Assembly: GCF_003073045.1 (NCBI RefSeq)
Contig: NC_037591.1
Location: forward strand, 28,801,319-28,865,318
Length of the DNA stretch: 64,000 nucleotides
Source of the DNA: Pomacea canaliculata
Lineage: Eukaryota > Mollusca > Gastropoda > Architaenioglossa > Ampullariidae
Direction of reading: 5' to 3'
This document shows, piece after piece, positions 12,823 to 24,000 of the stretch; position 1 is the stretch's first letter, and each line of letters begins with the position of its first letter. Under the pieces are notes generated by a model that worked only from the letters and a program-made list of their open reading frames with translations, did not search any database and was not told the DNA's origin. The position numbers were made by a program, and so were the translations under genes.

Positions 12823-13859
12823 GTAAACAAGCAGTATGAGATGAACACGTTTCCATTTGTGTGTATGTGGGTGCATGCGTTCTTCGTAAAGAAGTAGTTT
12901 TGGAGGAAATTAACTCTGATAATTTCTGGTATATTACAGTTCGCCGAAGATGTTTTCTTCTTTGAGAATAGCGGGGTAAGTCTGTTGCTTTTCATCGTGA
13001 TTTAACAAAGTTTTAGTCAAACATTAGATAAAGCCAATTCTTCAGGTATCTTTGAAATCCAGTCTCTTTGACTCTGTCTCTCTCTCACACACACACACAT
13101 ACACACGGATGCATGTCACGCATGCACGCAAGCAGACAATGTAATGGATACTAAAACTCTTGCTATTTATCGATGCATGTAGGGAGCAGTCTGATACTGT
13201 AGAATACGATTCGTGATGTAAATCTTCTCGAACGAAAAGCTTTGAACATGTACAATTATGTTAATATATATTTATCATTGTTTTGACCACCAAAAAAAAA
13301 ATGCAATTAAAGGAAGAGTATTTAGATGGAAATTTTGATTGTTTTTCAGAACGAGTATATTCACCGCATTGGTGATGCTTGCTACGTCCTGACTTTGACC
13401 CAAGACGAGATCGACAACATCCATAACCACACCATCGTGCTGCAGCTTCAGGTCAGCAAACTTTGCCCTTTGACATCTTTATAATCAGTCACAGCCTAGT
13501 CATCTTCCTGGCACTTCAAACACCGTGTTTTTGTATTTGGGGCCGACCGTCTATGAGTACAGGATGAGAACATTATCGGACGGACAACAAAGAAACAAAC
13601 AAACAAACAAACAAACAAACAAACAAACAAACAACAGCAACAACAAAAATTAAATAAGCAGTGTCAGGTATAAAGTTTCAAGTACTCTCAGTCCCAGATT
13701 GAAAGTATAATTAATCTTGTTTTCCTTGGTGTGTTTCAGGACCTCATCCGTGAAAATCAGAAGGTTCCAGCTAAGGTCAACCGCATCAACGCCGATGACG
13801 CGTCTGCCTTTGTGACCCATCATTGCCACAACAAGGAGCTTTACACAGTCGCACAGTAA
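12623..13859 (+). CDS. Small secreted two-cysteine protein, copy 1
   Basis: Four exons: 12623-12664, 12940-12975, 13350-13451 and 13740-13859 (300 nt, 99 residues). All introns are GT-AG and phase 0. Exon 1 and the start of exon 2 encode a hydrophobic signal peptide (MRAVFVLVAVALVVFA), with cleavage likely before the ED that follows. The mature part is about 83 residues, begins EDVFFF, and has only two cysteines, C37 in ACYVL and C89 in HHCHN, which could form one disulphide. It ends ELYTVAQ. No family is recognised with certainty. The pattern of CY-hydrophobic, about 50 residues, then a second Cys near the C-terminus recalls the BRICHOS fold only loosely. TATA, AATAAA (14179-14184) and intact splice sites indicate an expressed gene. 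It has a close tandem copy at 17749 and a diverged one at 21067. Role unknown. Confidence 0.82.
12785..12822. repeat. (TG)n(AG)n microsatellite in copy 1 intron 1
   Basis: A short TG run is followed by an AG run. The matching position in copy 2 (about 17913-17965) has lost the TG part and expanded the AG part, so the locus changed after the gene duplication. Confidence 0.85.
13590..13634. repeat. (AAAC)n microsatellite in copy 1 intron 3
   Basis: About ten AAAC units. Copy 2 has a shorter version at about 19310-19330 with AAAAACAGACGG-type sequence before it. Confidence 0.85.
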
Positions 13860-13873
13860 GAAGAAGGAGAAGA

Positions 13874-14048
13874 CAGGGCTTCTGCTAAGGCTAACTTCTT
13901 TGGGGTCCCAGGGACCCCTTCTTCAGATTTTTAAGGGGTCCCTGTTCTATACCCAACTTTGGAGGGGACCCCATTGACGAAAATTGAAGGGGTCCTCCGA
14001 ACTTTTAATGCGTACTGTACGCAATTTTTTGCGTAAGCAGAAGCCCTG
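13874..14048. mobile_element. MITE inserted in the 3' UTR of copy 1 (175 bp)
   Basis: The ends are near-perfect inverted repeats: CAGGGCTTCTGCTAAGGC and GCGTAAGCAGAAGCCCTG. The interior has inverted GGGGTCC/GGACCCC blocks. It begins 15 bp after the copy 1 stop codon. The matching 3' UTR of copy 2 runs through without it (19555-19585), so copy 2 is an empty-site allele. The flanking purine-rich DNA gives an imperfect 6-8 bp target repeat. The CAG...CTG ends suggest a hAT-type element. It should be transcribed as part of the copy 1 message. Confidence 0.8.
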
Positions 14049-14178
14049 AGGAGAGACATCATTGTCCAGTAATTTCATGGCGTTAAACTGTGAAACCACG
14101 GACCTTCCACAGTGAACCAAGGTTCCAAAGACTATCGAAGGACTTTGGGGTTTGCAGTCGTTACCATGAATTCGAGCA

Positions 14179-14184
14179 AATAAA
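14179..14184 (+). terminator. Polyadenylation signal, copy 1
   Basis: AATAAA in a block conserved between copies 1 and 2 (copy 2: 19693-19698), about 320 bp past the stop including the MITE. Confidence 0.7.
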
Positions 14185-14635
14185 GTTTTGGAATTTTATT
14201 ATAGTGCGAGTTTTATTCTGTTAAAAAAGGGGAAAACAAGGCAAACACAGTTACTAATGGACGCATGATGCATGACTGTAGTTATTTGAAATGTGAATTC
14301 TAGATAAATATGAAAATATCAGCTGAATACCACACACACACACACGCGCACACGCACGTAGGCAGAGCTGGATTTGAAATGAAAAAGACAAGAAACAGTC
14401 GTGAAAATCAGGTGTGTTAAGATGGCTGGATTTATATCATTTCTGGAGAGAAATGCTTCTAAAAATAAGACTTTTTCCAAAGATTCCCTTCTTCCTTCAA
14501 AAAGGAGGACATTAAAATATAATCAGTTCTATCCAACGCACCACCACCAGACCATAGGACAAGGAAGGGAAAATGGAAAGAAAACAGAGACGAGAGAGAC
14601 TGGACTTAAAGGAAGGAAAAAGTGCAAAGAGTAAT

Positions 14636-15255
14636 AAATAAATTTATATATACATTAGTAAATTTTGAAATAATCTCAAAAAACACAATCAACATAACCG
14701 TGATCTGTTTATATTAAGAGGAAACCTAACACATCTATCTGCTTAAAAAAAAAAAAGAATAAATGACAAGTGCATAGCTTGAGAAACCTGTTCATTGAAA
14801 TATACCTTTGTATATGAAAAAAAAAAATCTTTCGAAGGCTAAATCTGAACTTTTTTCCCTTTGCTGTTCACAATTCGGGAAAGTGCGTACGGCTGTTACT
14901 GATTGTTCATACTGATAGGTTTTTTTTGTTTTTTTTTTGCAGTTTATCTTAAGAGAGAAAATTTAACAGCTTTAATTAAATTGAGCACCATAAACACATC
15001 TTAAGACGACATGCACTTTGCTGCAAAAAAATAAATTTTAAATGCAACACGTATTTCGTAAACAGCTAGGACAAATATATATATATATGTTTGTCTCTTA
15101 CAGCGCTGAAACCAAAGGTGACAACAAAGAATTGAACATTGTATTTTTGGGGTGACAACAAAGAGGATAATAATATGATACTAATTTAGAAGTGTGTTTG
15201 TGGCAGCCAAGGACCGTTGAGTGACCAGTATAACCACGAACCTATACACCTACAA
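14636..15255 (+). pseudogene. Relic of a copy-3-type intron 2
   Basis: This stretch aligns closely with 22096-23786, intron 2 of secreted-protein copy 3, minus the two transposons sitting there. Shared landmarks include the AACCGTGATCTGTTTATATT block, the CGAAGGCTAAATCTGAAC block, the TGTTTGTCTCTTACAG block and the GACCGTTGAGTGACCAGTATAACC block. It stops just short of where exon 3 would begin, and no exon remains. The left junction falls in an AATAAATAAATTTAT tract present on both sides, which suggests a deletion through short homology. It is the remnant of a lost fourth gene copy. Confidence 0.65.
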
Positions 15256-15389
15256 CTCACAGCTGCAGATGGTGGTATAACTGAGCTGCAGTGACTACCT
15301 CTATACCGACAACATTCACCTTGAAAACACAATGAACTCTTTGTTTTGAGACTATTATTATTCTTTTGTCTGTGTGTTTATATTTTAAG
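15250..15389 (+). repeat. Partial copy of the repeat at 11441
   Basis: Matches 11441-11588 at high identity, then breaks off at TATATTTTAAG, where the unrelated 1.3-kb segment begins. The last 23 bp recur at 16691-16713, after that segment. Confidence 0.65.
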
Positions 15390-16690
15390 TCCAGGAAGCT
15401 GGGTAAAAATTGTCGAAAATTTTAAGATTTAGCCATTTTGAGTTTACGTGAAAGTTCAAAGTCTGTTCTATTCACTCACCAAGTGGTTTTTCATAGAACA
15501 ATTTAGAAATATGTCTATTTTGTCAATAAAAACACCTACTTCTATCCTATTTACTTTTCCCGAGCGCAGAATTGGAGAGAATAGAGAATGTTTGGGACAT
15601 AGCAACACACTTCGCCACGTGCGAAACATCGTCACATCGTATATCGGTCGAAAGGTCATTCCTTGAACTTTCAAAAAGAGGCTCGTTCAAGACCCATAGA
15701 AGGCCCCATGCTATGATACAAGCTCTTTTTCTAGACGACACAAAGGGTCGGAAGTTTCCTTATATGGACGCATGTGTAACATACTTTGCATATAGCCAAT
15801 CAGAATTCACTAACACCGACCTCGACGTGGTCATAGGTCACACGAACACACTTCGGCAGTGTTCGGGTATCCCGCAATGCATCTGTCATGGCCTCCGGAT
15901 GTAAACAAATGTCGAGAGAACTCAAAGCTAATGCTGGGGTATTTTCTTTCTGGGACATTAAGGTTAATATTAAATGTTCATTGTGCCTGTCAGACGCTCA
16001 TTTCTTCTCAAAATACCACGTGCAAAAAAATAAAAACCACGTGGACATTCTTAGACCGTCGTAGCAGCTAAAAAAAAGTAACTTAGTGAACCGAATTCCG
16101 CTGTCGAAATCACCATCAGTCATGTGGTAAGCGAGCTGAAAATAAAGAAAAGTTTTAATTTCTGCTGCAAATCTCAGTAGTAATCAGGACTAGATGTGAA
16201 CATTTACACATTTGAGTCAACTTGCAATGCTAGTTATTTATGTACTTTGTCTGGAATGTAAGGAAACAGAGCTTACATCATTTGCACAGATAACAAAGGT
16301 TGGGTGGGGGTTGGATGGTCTTACTCAAACCAAATGTCACAGACAGAATGTGTGAAGACAATTATGTGTAACATTCCTAACAAACAATGAAAACTGCTAT
16401 CTAGTCAAGTTTGAAGCCATTCAGTGTCTAGAGAGCACATCATTGTCAGCCCCCTAAAAGGCCAGACGTGCAGCTGGTGCTTTTCCCATAAATTTTTGAC
16501 AGAAAAAAAGAAACCACCTAGCCACAAAAATCAAACATCTTTAATCCATATGACAACAGAGGTAATTCATAAAATAATCCTAGCATACAGAGGAACAGAA
16601 CATAAGCAGCTGATCAAATGCTGGTGCACTCAATCATGTATCTCTAGATTTCATGAATAGGTTATTTTTCTTATTCCTATTCGCCCCCCG
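15390..16690. mobile_element. Unidentified 1.3-kb insertion flanked by a 23-bp direct repeat
   Basis: The segment interrupts a repeat that is continuous at 11441-11641. The 23 bp just before it (15367-15389) recur exactly at 16691-16713 and then continue into the rest of the interrupted repeat. That is the pattern of an insertion with a long target duplication, or of a recombination junction. The inside contains short overlapping open frames on both strands (15572-15904 +; 15859-16071 +; 15468-15741 -) but no recognisable transposase or reverse transcriptase, and no clear terminal inverted repeat. Its identity is unknown. Confidence 0.4.
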
Positions 16691-16772
16691 TGTCTGTGTG
16701 TTTATATTTTAAGCCACTTGAGTCTGATGCTGGAAAAAGGCGCTATACAAATATGCTATTTATTTATTAGTC
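16691..16772 (+). repeat. Tail part of the repeat at 11441
   Basis: Repeats 11567-11648, including GGAAAAAGGCGCTATACAAAT and the TTTATTTATTA end. From here the sequence follows the copy 1 upstream region with few changes up to the copy 2 gene. Confidence 0.6.
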
Positions 16773-17674
16773 ATAAAATTATATCACGTAATTAAAAAAA
16801 TAAAGCATATGATTTATGTGTGGATGGGCCTGATAAACAGACGAGAAATATTTACAGCATGTAATCTATGAAATTAATCAGTTCCATGTAATAAGACATT
16901 TAAACCCAAACTGATTGTCACTCCTGTCCGTACATAAAAATGTCCGTAAAGTCCGTTTATACTGTCAGACATACGACATGATTTATGTACGAATAAGACT
17001 AAACTTCAAACAGCAGAGCTGTCAAGTTATCTTTTAAATAGTCCTTCTGGATATTAATAAAGTTACAAAGTAAATTAAAAAGGCATCTGTAAATATCTAA
17101 GAAGCTATGATATGAACAGAAAATAATGTTTTGGAAAGATCTGTTTACCCAAATGTACTTTATGTATATATACTATATGTATATAGTTATAGAAAGTATT
17201 GATGTTCTTCTCTTTAATTTTTATTGATCTCCTTTTTTAAAATTATATGTTTTGAAACAAGTAGGACTGGAATCTTACCTACTTACGGTAAGCATGATCT
17301 GGAGGGAAAAAGCGTTGACGGTTGACGTCATCAAGATAGACAGCCACCCCCTCACCCTCCCACCAACCCCTAAATGCGTAAAGTATTTTATCAGATGAGG
17401 TAGTCCGAGGCCTTCTTTCTGTCCTTGTAGGACTGAGTTGACCTGCTGAGCCTGTATCTGAGAAAGGTTAGCACGAGGGATGTACGTCAGACGGGAAAGT
17501 GCGTGTGTGGGTGGGGGGAGGGTGTGGAGGAAGTCAACACACACACACGCACGCAACACGCAAAATTTGGACCAGTGGACGGAAAGGTAGGGATTGGAGG
17601 AGAGACTAGAGAATTTTGGTCCTCAATTTCGGGCCTAATTTTGTTTCTTCAGCTGTAAACTTTAGCTGGGGGAT

Positions 17675-17681
17675 TATAAAA
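17675..17681 (+). promoter_or_regulatory. TATA box, secreted-protein gene copy 2
   Basis: TATAAAA at 74 bp before the ATG at 17749, identical in sequence and spacing to copy 1. Confidence 0.75.
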
Positions 17682-17748
17682 GTCCCATTGCCAGACCATT
17701 GCAGTTAATTCTGTTTGACTGCTTGAGCTTCACTTCACAACCGACATC

Positions 17749-17910
17749 ATGAGGGCTGTCTTCGTTCTTGTTGCCGTCGCACTGGTGGTGGTAAGTCGGT
17801 ACCACAATCCTTTTGTTATAAAAGCTAGTAACAGCATATAAAGAAGTTTAGTATGTGTTCTTAGATGAATTTAATGGTGAGATTAGGTCTGAGCAAGTGT
17901 TCGAATAATA

Positions 17911-17969
<59 letters not shown>

Positions 17970-19554
17970 CAAGCAATATGAGATGAACACGTTTCCATTT
18001 GTGTGTATGTGGGTGCATGCGTACTTCATAAAGAAGTAGTTTTGGAGGAAATTAACTCTGATAATTTCTGGTATATTACAGTTCGCCGAAGACGTTTTCT
18101 TCTTTGAGAATAGCGGGGTAAGTCTGTTGCTTTTCATCGTGATTTAACAAAGTTTTAGTCTAACATTAGATAAAGCCAATTCTTCAGGTATCTTTGAAAT
18201 CCAGTCTATTTGACTCTCTCTCTCTCTCACTGTCTCTCTCACACACTCTCTCTCTCTCACACACACACACACGGATGCATGTCACGCATGCACGCAAGCA
18301 GAAAATGTAATGGATACTAAAACTCTTGCTATTTATCGATGCATGTAGGGAGCAGTCTGATACTGTAAAATACTATTCGTGATGTAAATCTTCTCGAACG
18401 AAAAGCTTTGAACATGTACAGTTATGTTAATATATATTTGTCATTGTTTTGAAAAAAAATTGCAATGAAAGGAAGAGTATTGAGATTGAAATTTTGATTG
18501 TTTTTCCAGAACGAGTATATTCACCGCATTGGTGATGCTTGCTACGTCCTGACTTTGACCCAAGATGAGATCGACAACATCCATAACCACACCATCGTGC
18601 TGCAGCTTCAGGTCAGCAAACTTTGCCCTTTGACATCTTTACAATCAGTCACAGCCTAGTCATCTTCCTGGCACTTCAAACACCGTGTTTTCGTGTTTGG
18701 GGCCGGCGGTTAAATGAGTACATGACGAGAACATTATCCTGATGAACAATATCGATTGTAGAAGAAATCAGGGCTGAGAGATGGGGTGATCGGGACACAA
18801 CGGCAGGAGGAGGGGGGCTGAAATGTAAGGAGTTGCTGCCCCTGGAGCTGGATGTTGCTGCGCGTTGTGATGCTCACTAAAGCTGTTCACTATCAGTCCA
18901 TTCAGTTCCGGATGTTCACTAAAGTTAGACACAATGGTTAACGTGTCATTTGAACTTCACTAAAGCTGTTCACAACTAATTCATGCGACTTGTGATATTC
19001 AGTGAAGCAGTTCATAATCGATTAACGGATGTTGATGTTTTGTCTTATCTAAATGAAAAATGTGGTCACGATTTAGGCTAACTTCATGATGCAAATCTAT
19101 AAATTACCTATATAAAAGATTTAGTAATCTTATTTTGCTAGAATACACTCCATTCCTGGAATTTTTCTCACGGAGATCGGAGCGAGCAAAACTCTGAGAT
19201 TTCGGAGTATTCGATGTAATCTCGACAAAATCCTTCTTTGCTGCTTGTTTGGCATGAACCTCTCCAATCCTGTTTTGGTGAAACAGACAGACAGAAAAAC
19301 AGACGGACAAAAAACAAACAAACAAACAATAGCAACAACAAAAATTAAATAAGCAGTGTCAGGTATAAAGTTTCAAGTACTCTCAGTCCCAAATTAAAAG
19401 TATAATTAATCTTGTTTTCCTTGGTGTGTTTCAGGACCTCATCCGTGAAAATCAGAAGGTTCCAGCTAAGGTCAACCGCCTCAATGCAGATGATGCGTCT
19501 GCTTTTGTGACCCATCATTGCCACAACAAGGAGCTTTACACAGTCGCACAGTAA
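17749..19554 (+). CDS. Small secreted two-cysteine protein, copy 2
   Basis: Four exons: 17749-17790, 18082-18117, 18510-18611 and 19435-19554 (300 nt, 99 residues), with the same phases and exon lengths as copy 1. The predicted protein differs from copy 1 at residue 76 only (Leu for Ile). The coding DNA also carries several synonymous changes, which points to purifying selection on the protein. Introns 1 and 2 are nearly the same as in copy 1. Intron 3 is longer by about 560 bp (about 18739-19300). The upstream 1 kb is also duplicated, so both genes probably share expression. AATAAA is at 19693-19698. Signal peptide and cysteines are as in copy 1; function unknown. Confidence 0.82.
17913..17965. 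repeat. (AG)n microsatellite in copy 2 intron 1
   Basis: A nearly pure AG run of about 50 bp at the position of the shorter (TG)n(AG)n run of copy 1. Confidence 0.9.
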
Positions 19555-19699
19555 AGAGAAGGAGAAGAGACATCATTGTCCAGTAATTTCATGGCGTGTA
19601 ACTGTGAAACCACGGACCTTCCACAGTGAACCAAGGTTCCAAAGACTATTCAAGGACTTTGGGGTTTGCAGTCGTTACCATGAATTCGAGCAAATAAAG

Positions 19700-21000
19700 T
19701 TTTGGAATTTTATTATAGTGCGATTTGTATTCTGTTAAAAAAGGGAAAAACAAGGCAAACACAGTTACTAGTGGACGCATGACGCATGACTGTAGTTATT
19801 TGAAATGTGAATTCCAGATAAATATGAAAATATCAGTTGACTACCACACACAAGCGCACACGCACGCAGGCAGAGCTGGGTTTGAAATGAAAAGACAAGA
19901 AACAGTCGTGAAAATCAGGTCTGTTGAGATGGCTGGATTTATATCATTTCTGGAGAGAAATGCTTCTCAAAATAAGACTTTTTCCAAAGAATCCCTTCTT
20001 CATTCAAAAAGGAGGACATTAAAATATAATCTGTTCTATCCAACGCACCACCACCAGACCATAGGACAAGGAAGGGAAAATGGAAAGAAAACAGAGACGA
20101 GAGAGACTGGACTTAAAGGAAGGAAAAAGTGCAAAGAATAATAAAAATATAGATGGAAAGGAAACAATAAGAAAACATGATATTATTTCGTTTTATCTGG
20201 TGTCCAGTAGAAAAATATAATCTGAACTGAGTTTCTTTTTGCGTGAACCGTTGTGAAAGACGTCTGGCAATAAGTATTTCACATTACACTGCACAAATCT
20301 TTTTTTTATCAGCATGACAGTAGTTACATTTATAAAACATTTTAAGTATTTTGAATTGAAACGAATTTATGTTACGAACCGAAACTTCGAAAAATATTCA
20401 AAGTAATCAAAGTTAATTTGTTTCTGATGGTTATTGCATCAAAAATCACACTCAAGTTAAAGAAACTGAAAAAACTAGAAGCTGCTAACATTCACGGGGA
20501 AAGGTCATGCCCAGAATGTTTTCTCTAAGTAATGATAGTAATCATCGGTGTTACTGTAACATATTAGATTAATGATGTGTTGCAGAAAGAGTACCATTAG
20601 AAAAAAAGTTATGCTATATATGCTACTGAAAACTTAAAGATTGTGAACGATGAAAAATTAGTGTGACTTGCTGCATATTCCACAAGAAATTCTGTGTATG
20701 CAGGTTCCACTTTCCACAAGTTAATCATGGACTAATCTTTATCCTACTACTTTTGTCCTTCAATCCAACTATGACGTCAGCAAGATATGTATATTTCTTT
20801 TGAGTAGTGGAGAATCGAACACACGGCGCCTCATTATCGCACGAACTGCGCTCTGTCCTAAAGATAAAGAACAATGACATATTTTTTAAAATACTAACAA
20901 AAGTACGAGAAAAAGGTCGAGAAAGATAGGAGAGATAGAGAGAGATAAAGATTTGAATGTGAAGATAGTAAACCCTACTTAAAATTCTAAATGGAATGCT
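19700..21000. other. Intergenic DNA between copies 2 and 3
   Basis: Up to about 20140 this repeats the downstream flank of copy 1 (14185-14635), including a short open frame that is not conserved as a gene. From about 20140 to 21000 the DNA is AT-rich and unique within the window, with no recognisable feature before the copy 3 TATA box. Confidence 0.55.
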
Positions 21001-21008
21001 TATAAATA
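21001..21008 (+). promoter_or_regulatory. TATA box, secreted-protein gene copy 3
   Basis: TATAAATA, 66 bp before the ATG at 21067, close to the 74-bp spacing in copies 1 and 2. Confidence 0.65.
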
Positions 21009-21066
21009 TCAGGGTCAGACCGTTTTTGTCAGTTCCAGACTTGCTCGTCTCGCCCCACAGACAAAC

Positions 21067-24000
21067 ATGAGATCTCTTTTAATGGTTATTCTTGCCGTGC
21101 CGCTTGTTGTGGTCAGTTGCTGTTTCTGGTTCTTTCATAACTCTCAAGAGTAAACAAACACACAACTACGCAAACTTCTTCACGAAGAGACTATCATTCT
21201 TCTTTACACTTTTTTCTTTGTCTTTTAGTCTTTTTTGTTAACAGCATTTTGATATCTCATTTGCTACACATTTTAAAGGGTCTTTTGTTCTTTCTGTCAA
21301 CTTTTAGCCCTCTTCGATATGCGGCACATTCGTTTTTAATCCGTAATGTCATTTAGTATTTATAAGCCTGTTTTTGTAATCAAAATATTATTTCTGAGTT
21401 AATTTTCGGTTGAACCCCTTGTACTTGACCTAGGTTTATAGGTGTTATTTTTCATTTCTGTACTTTTGCTATTCGTCTGTTTATACAATATTGGTTGTAG
21501 TATTAAATCTTCACATTATCTTTTGGTCTTATTCTGTCTAAAATAGTTTTGAGGACGTTTTATGTTTTTGTATTTTCTTTTTCAGTGCGTTCTTACCAGA
21601 CACAATTAAAGGTTTTGTGTTATCTTTGGTCTACATAGTTTATCTCCACACTCTTTCCACTCTCTTAGTTTAATTCCTCTCAGTGTGAGAGCGTGCCCCG
21701 TGTCAGAATGTGTGTAATGAAGTTATTCTTATTTCCAGATCGCCGATGATGTTTTCTTCTTCGATCACACTGGAGTAAGTTGGTCATTGTTTCATCGTAA
21801 CTAAGTCAGACATGAAGTAATATTGAGGTGCTTGTCACCGACACGTTCTCTTTTACACACACACACACGCGACGCATGCACGTCGAATCGAATAGTTTAT
21901 CCAATCATCATTTTTTGTCTGTAGTGTGTAATGTAATAAAGTCTGACACCGTACTTTATGACAAATGTTGGCGATTTTTTTTTTTTTTTTTTGGTGGAGT
22001 CACATTCACCTTTGCCGAGCTATAAAAATGTACACCCAATGAACCATAAAGTCCCCCCCCCCCCAAATAAAAAATTTCTTTTTTCTACAATATCGTAATA
22101 AATAAATAAATTTATATGTACACTAATAAATGTTGAAATGCCCTCAAAAAAACACAATCAACACAACCGTGATCTGTTTATATTGAGGAAAACTAACACA
22201 TCCATCTGATTAAGAAAAATAAATAAATGACAAGCGCATAGCTTGAGAAACCTGTTTATTAAAATATACCTTTGTATATGAAAAAAAAAAATCTTTCGAA
22301 GGCTAAATCTGAACTTTTTTCCCTTTGCTGTTCACATTTCAGGAAAGTGCGTACGGCTGTTACTGATTGTTCATATTGATTACTTTTTTTCGGTTTTATC
22401 TTAAGAGAGAAAATTTAACAGCTTTAATTAAATTGATCACCATAAACACATCTTAAGACGACATGCACTTTTCTGCAAAAAATAAATTTAAAATGCAACA
22501 TGTATTTCGTAAACAGGACAAATACAGTGGAACCTCGGTTAGCGAACGCCTCGGATAGCGAATTTTTCGGTTAACGAACAAAAATTTCGCGAAAAATTTG
22601 CCTCGGATAGCGAACAAAATTTCGGATAACGAACAAAAATTTCGTTAAAAATTTGTCTCCGATAGCGAACAAAATTTCGGATAAAGAACAGCCACGTGAA
22701 CCACACGTGACCGACCAGCATGTCAACATTCGCGCTCGAGACACAGTTACGATCGGTCGTTCCTTACCTGTGCGCATTATCTTATTTAGTGATTGTTGTG
22801 CTTTATTTTAATAAGATAATCCTCAATAATGGCTCCAAAGAAGATTAAGAGCAATAGTAGTGAGGTAATGACAAGGAAGCGGCCAACAATTGAATTGAAA
22901 AAGGAAATGATTTCAAAGTATGAAGGTGGCATGCGTCTGTCGTAATGCGATGTCGTATTACCGAAGAGTTTTACAAAAAAGACAGAAGCAACAGACACTG
23001 GACAAGATTTTTACTTTAACCTCAAAGCTACAGAAAAGGGAAGTCACCCCGATTTTATGTCATGTGTGCTCATGAAGGGGGAATTCAGGCAGTAATTCCA
23101 CCCCTTCCTCCCCACACCTGCTTCCACCCACGCCGTCAAAACGGCAAGTTTTCTGTTGTTTAAATGCTTTCGTTGATGTTTTTATGTTAATTTAACTTCA
23201 TTTATTTTGTATCATAACTGTTCTTATTAAACAAATACCTATATAGCCTGTAACTTTCAAATATCAGCGAGTCAACAGGGGCTGGGAACCAATTAAATCT
23301 ATTTCCTTTATTTCTTATGGGAAAAATTGTTTCGGATAACGAACATTTCGGATAACGAACAACTTTCCAGAACGGATTAAGTTCGTTAACCGAGGTTCCA
23401 CTGTATATACAGGCCTGTTCTTAGCCCCCGCGGGGCCCGAGGCAAAGGGCATGTGCGGGGCCCTCACGCCACGATCACACGGTTTTCCATATACCTAGTT
23501 ACTATATCAATCAAAAGCACGGGGCCCCTTGAAGCGCGGGGCCCTAGGCAGATGCCTCGTCCGCCTGCCCCTAAGCACGGCCCTGAATATATATGTTTGT
23601 CTCTTACAGCACTGGAACCAAAGGTGACTACAAAGAATTGAACATTGTATTTTTGGGGTGACGACAAAGAGGATAATAATATGATACTAATTTAGAACTG
23701 TGTTTGTGGCAGTTAAGGACCGTTGAGTGACCAGTATAACCACTGAGTGACCAGTATAACCACAAACCTATACACGTCCATGATTATAACGATCGAGTGC
23801 TGTTTTCCAGAACGAGATGATACATCGTCTGAGTCAAGCATGCTACATCACGTTTCTCACTGCTGATCAGGTTGAAAATATTCATAACCCTACCACCGCA
23901 ATGGAGATCCAGGTATATATAAGCTTTATCTGGGGTTGAACATTTTCAAAGCATTAATTTTATTTGTCTTATTTACTTGTTTTTTTTCTGGCGGGACAAC

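Noticed and set aside
15572..16071. Overlapping plus-strand frames of 110 and 70 codons within the 1.3-kb insertion
   Set aside because: Neither resembles a transposase or any other known family, and the frames overlap without a splice link. Kept only as part of the unidentified insertion.
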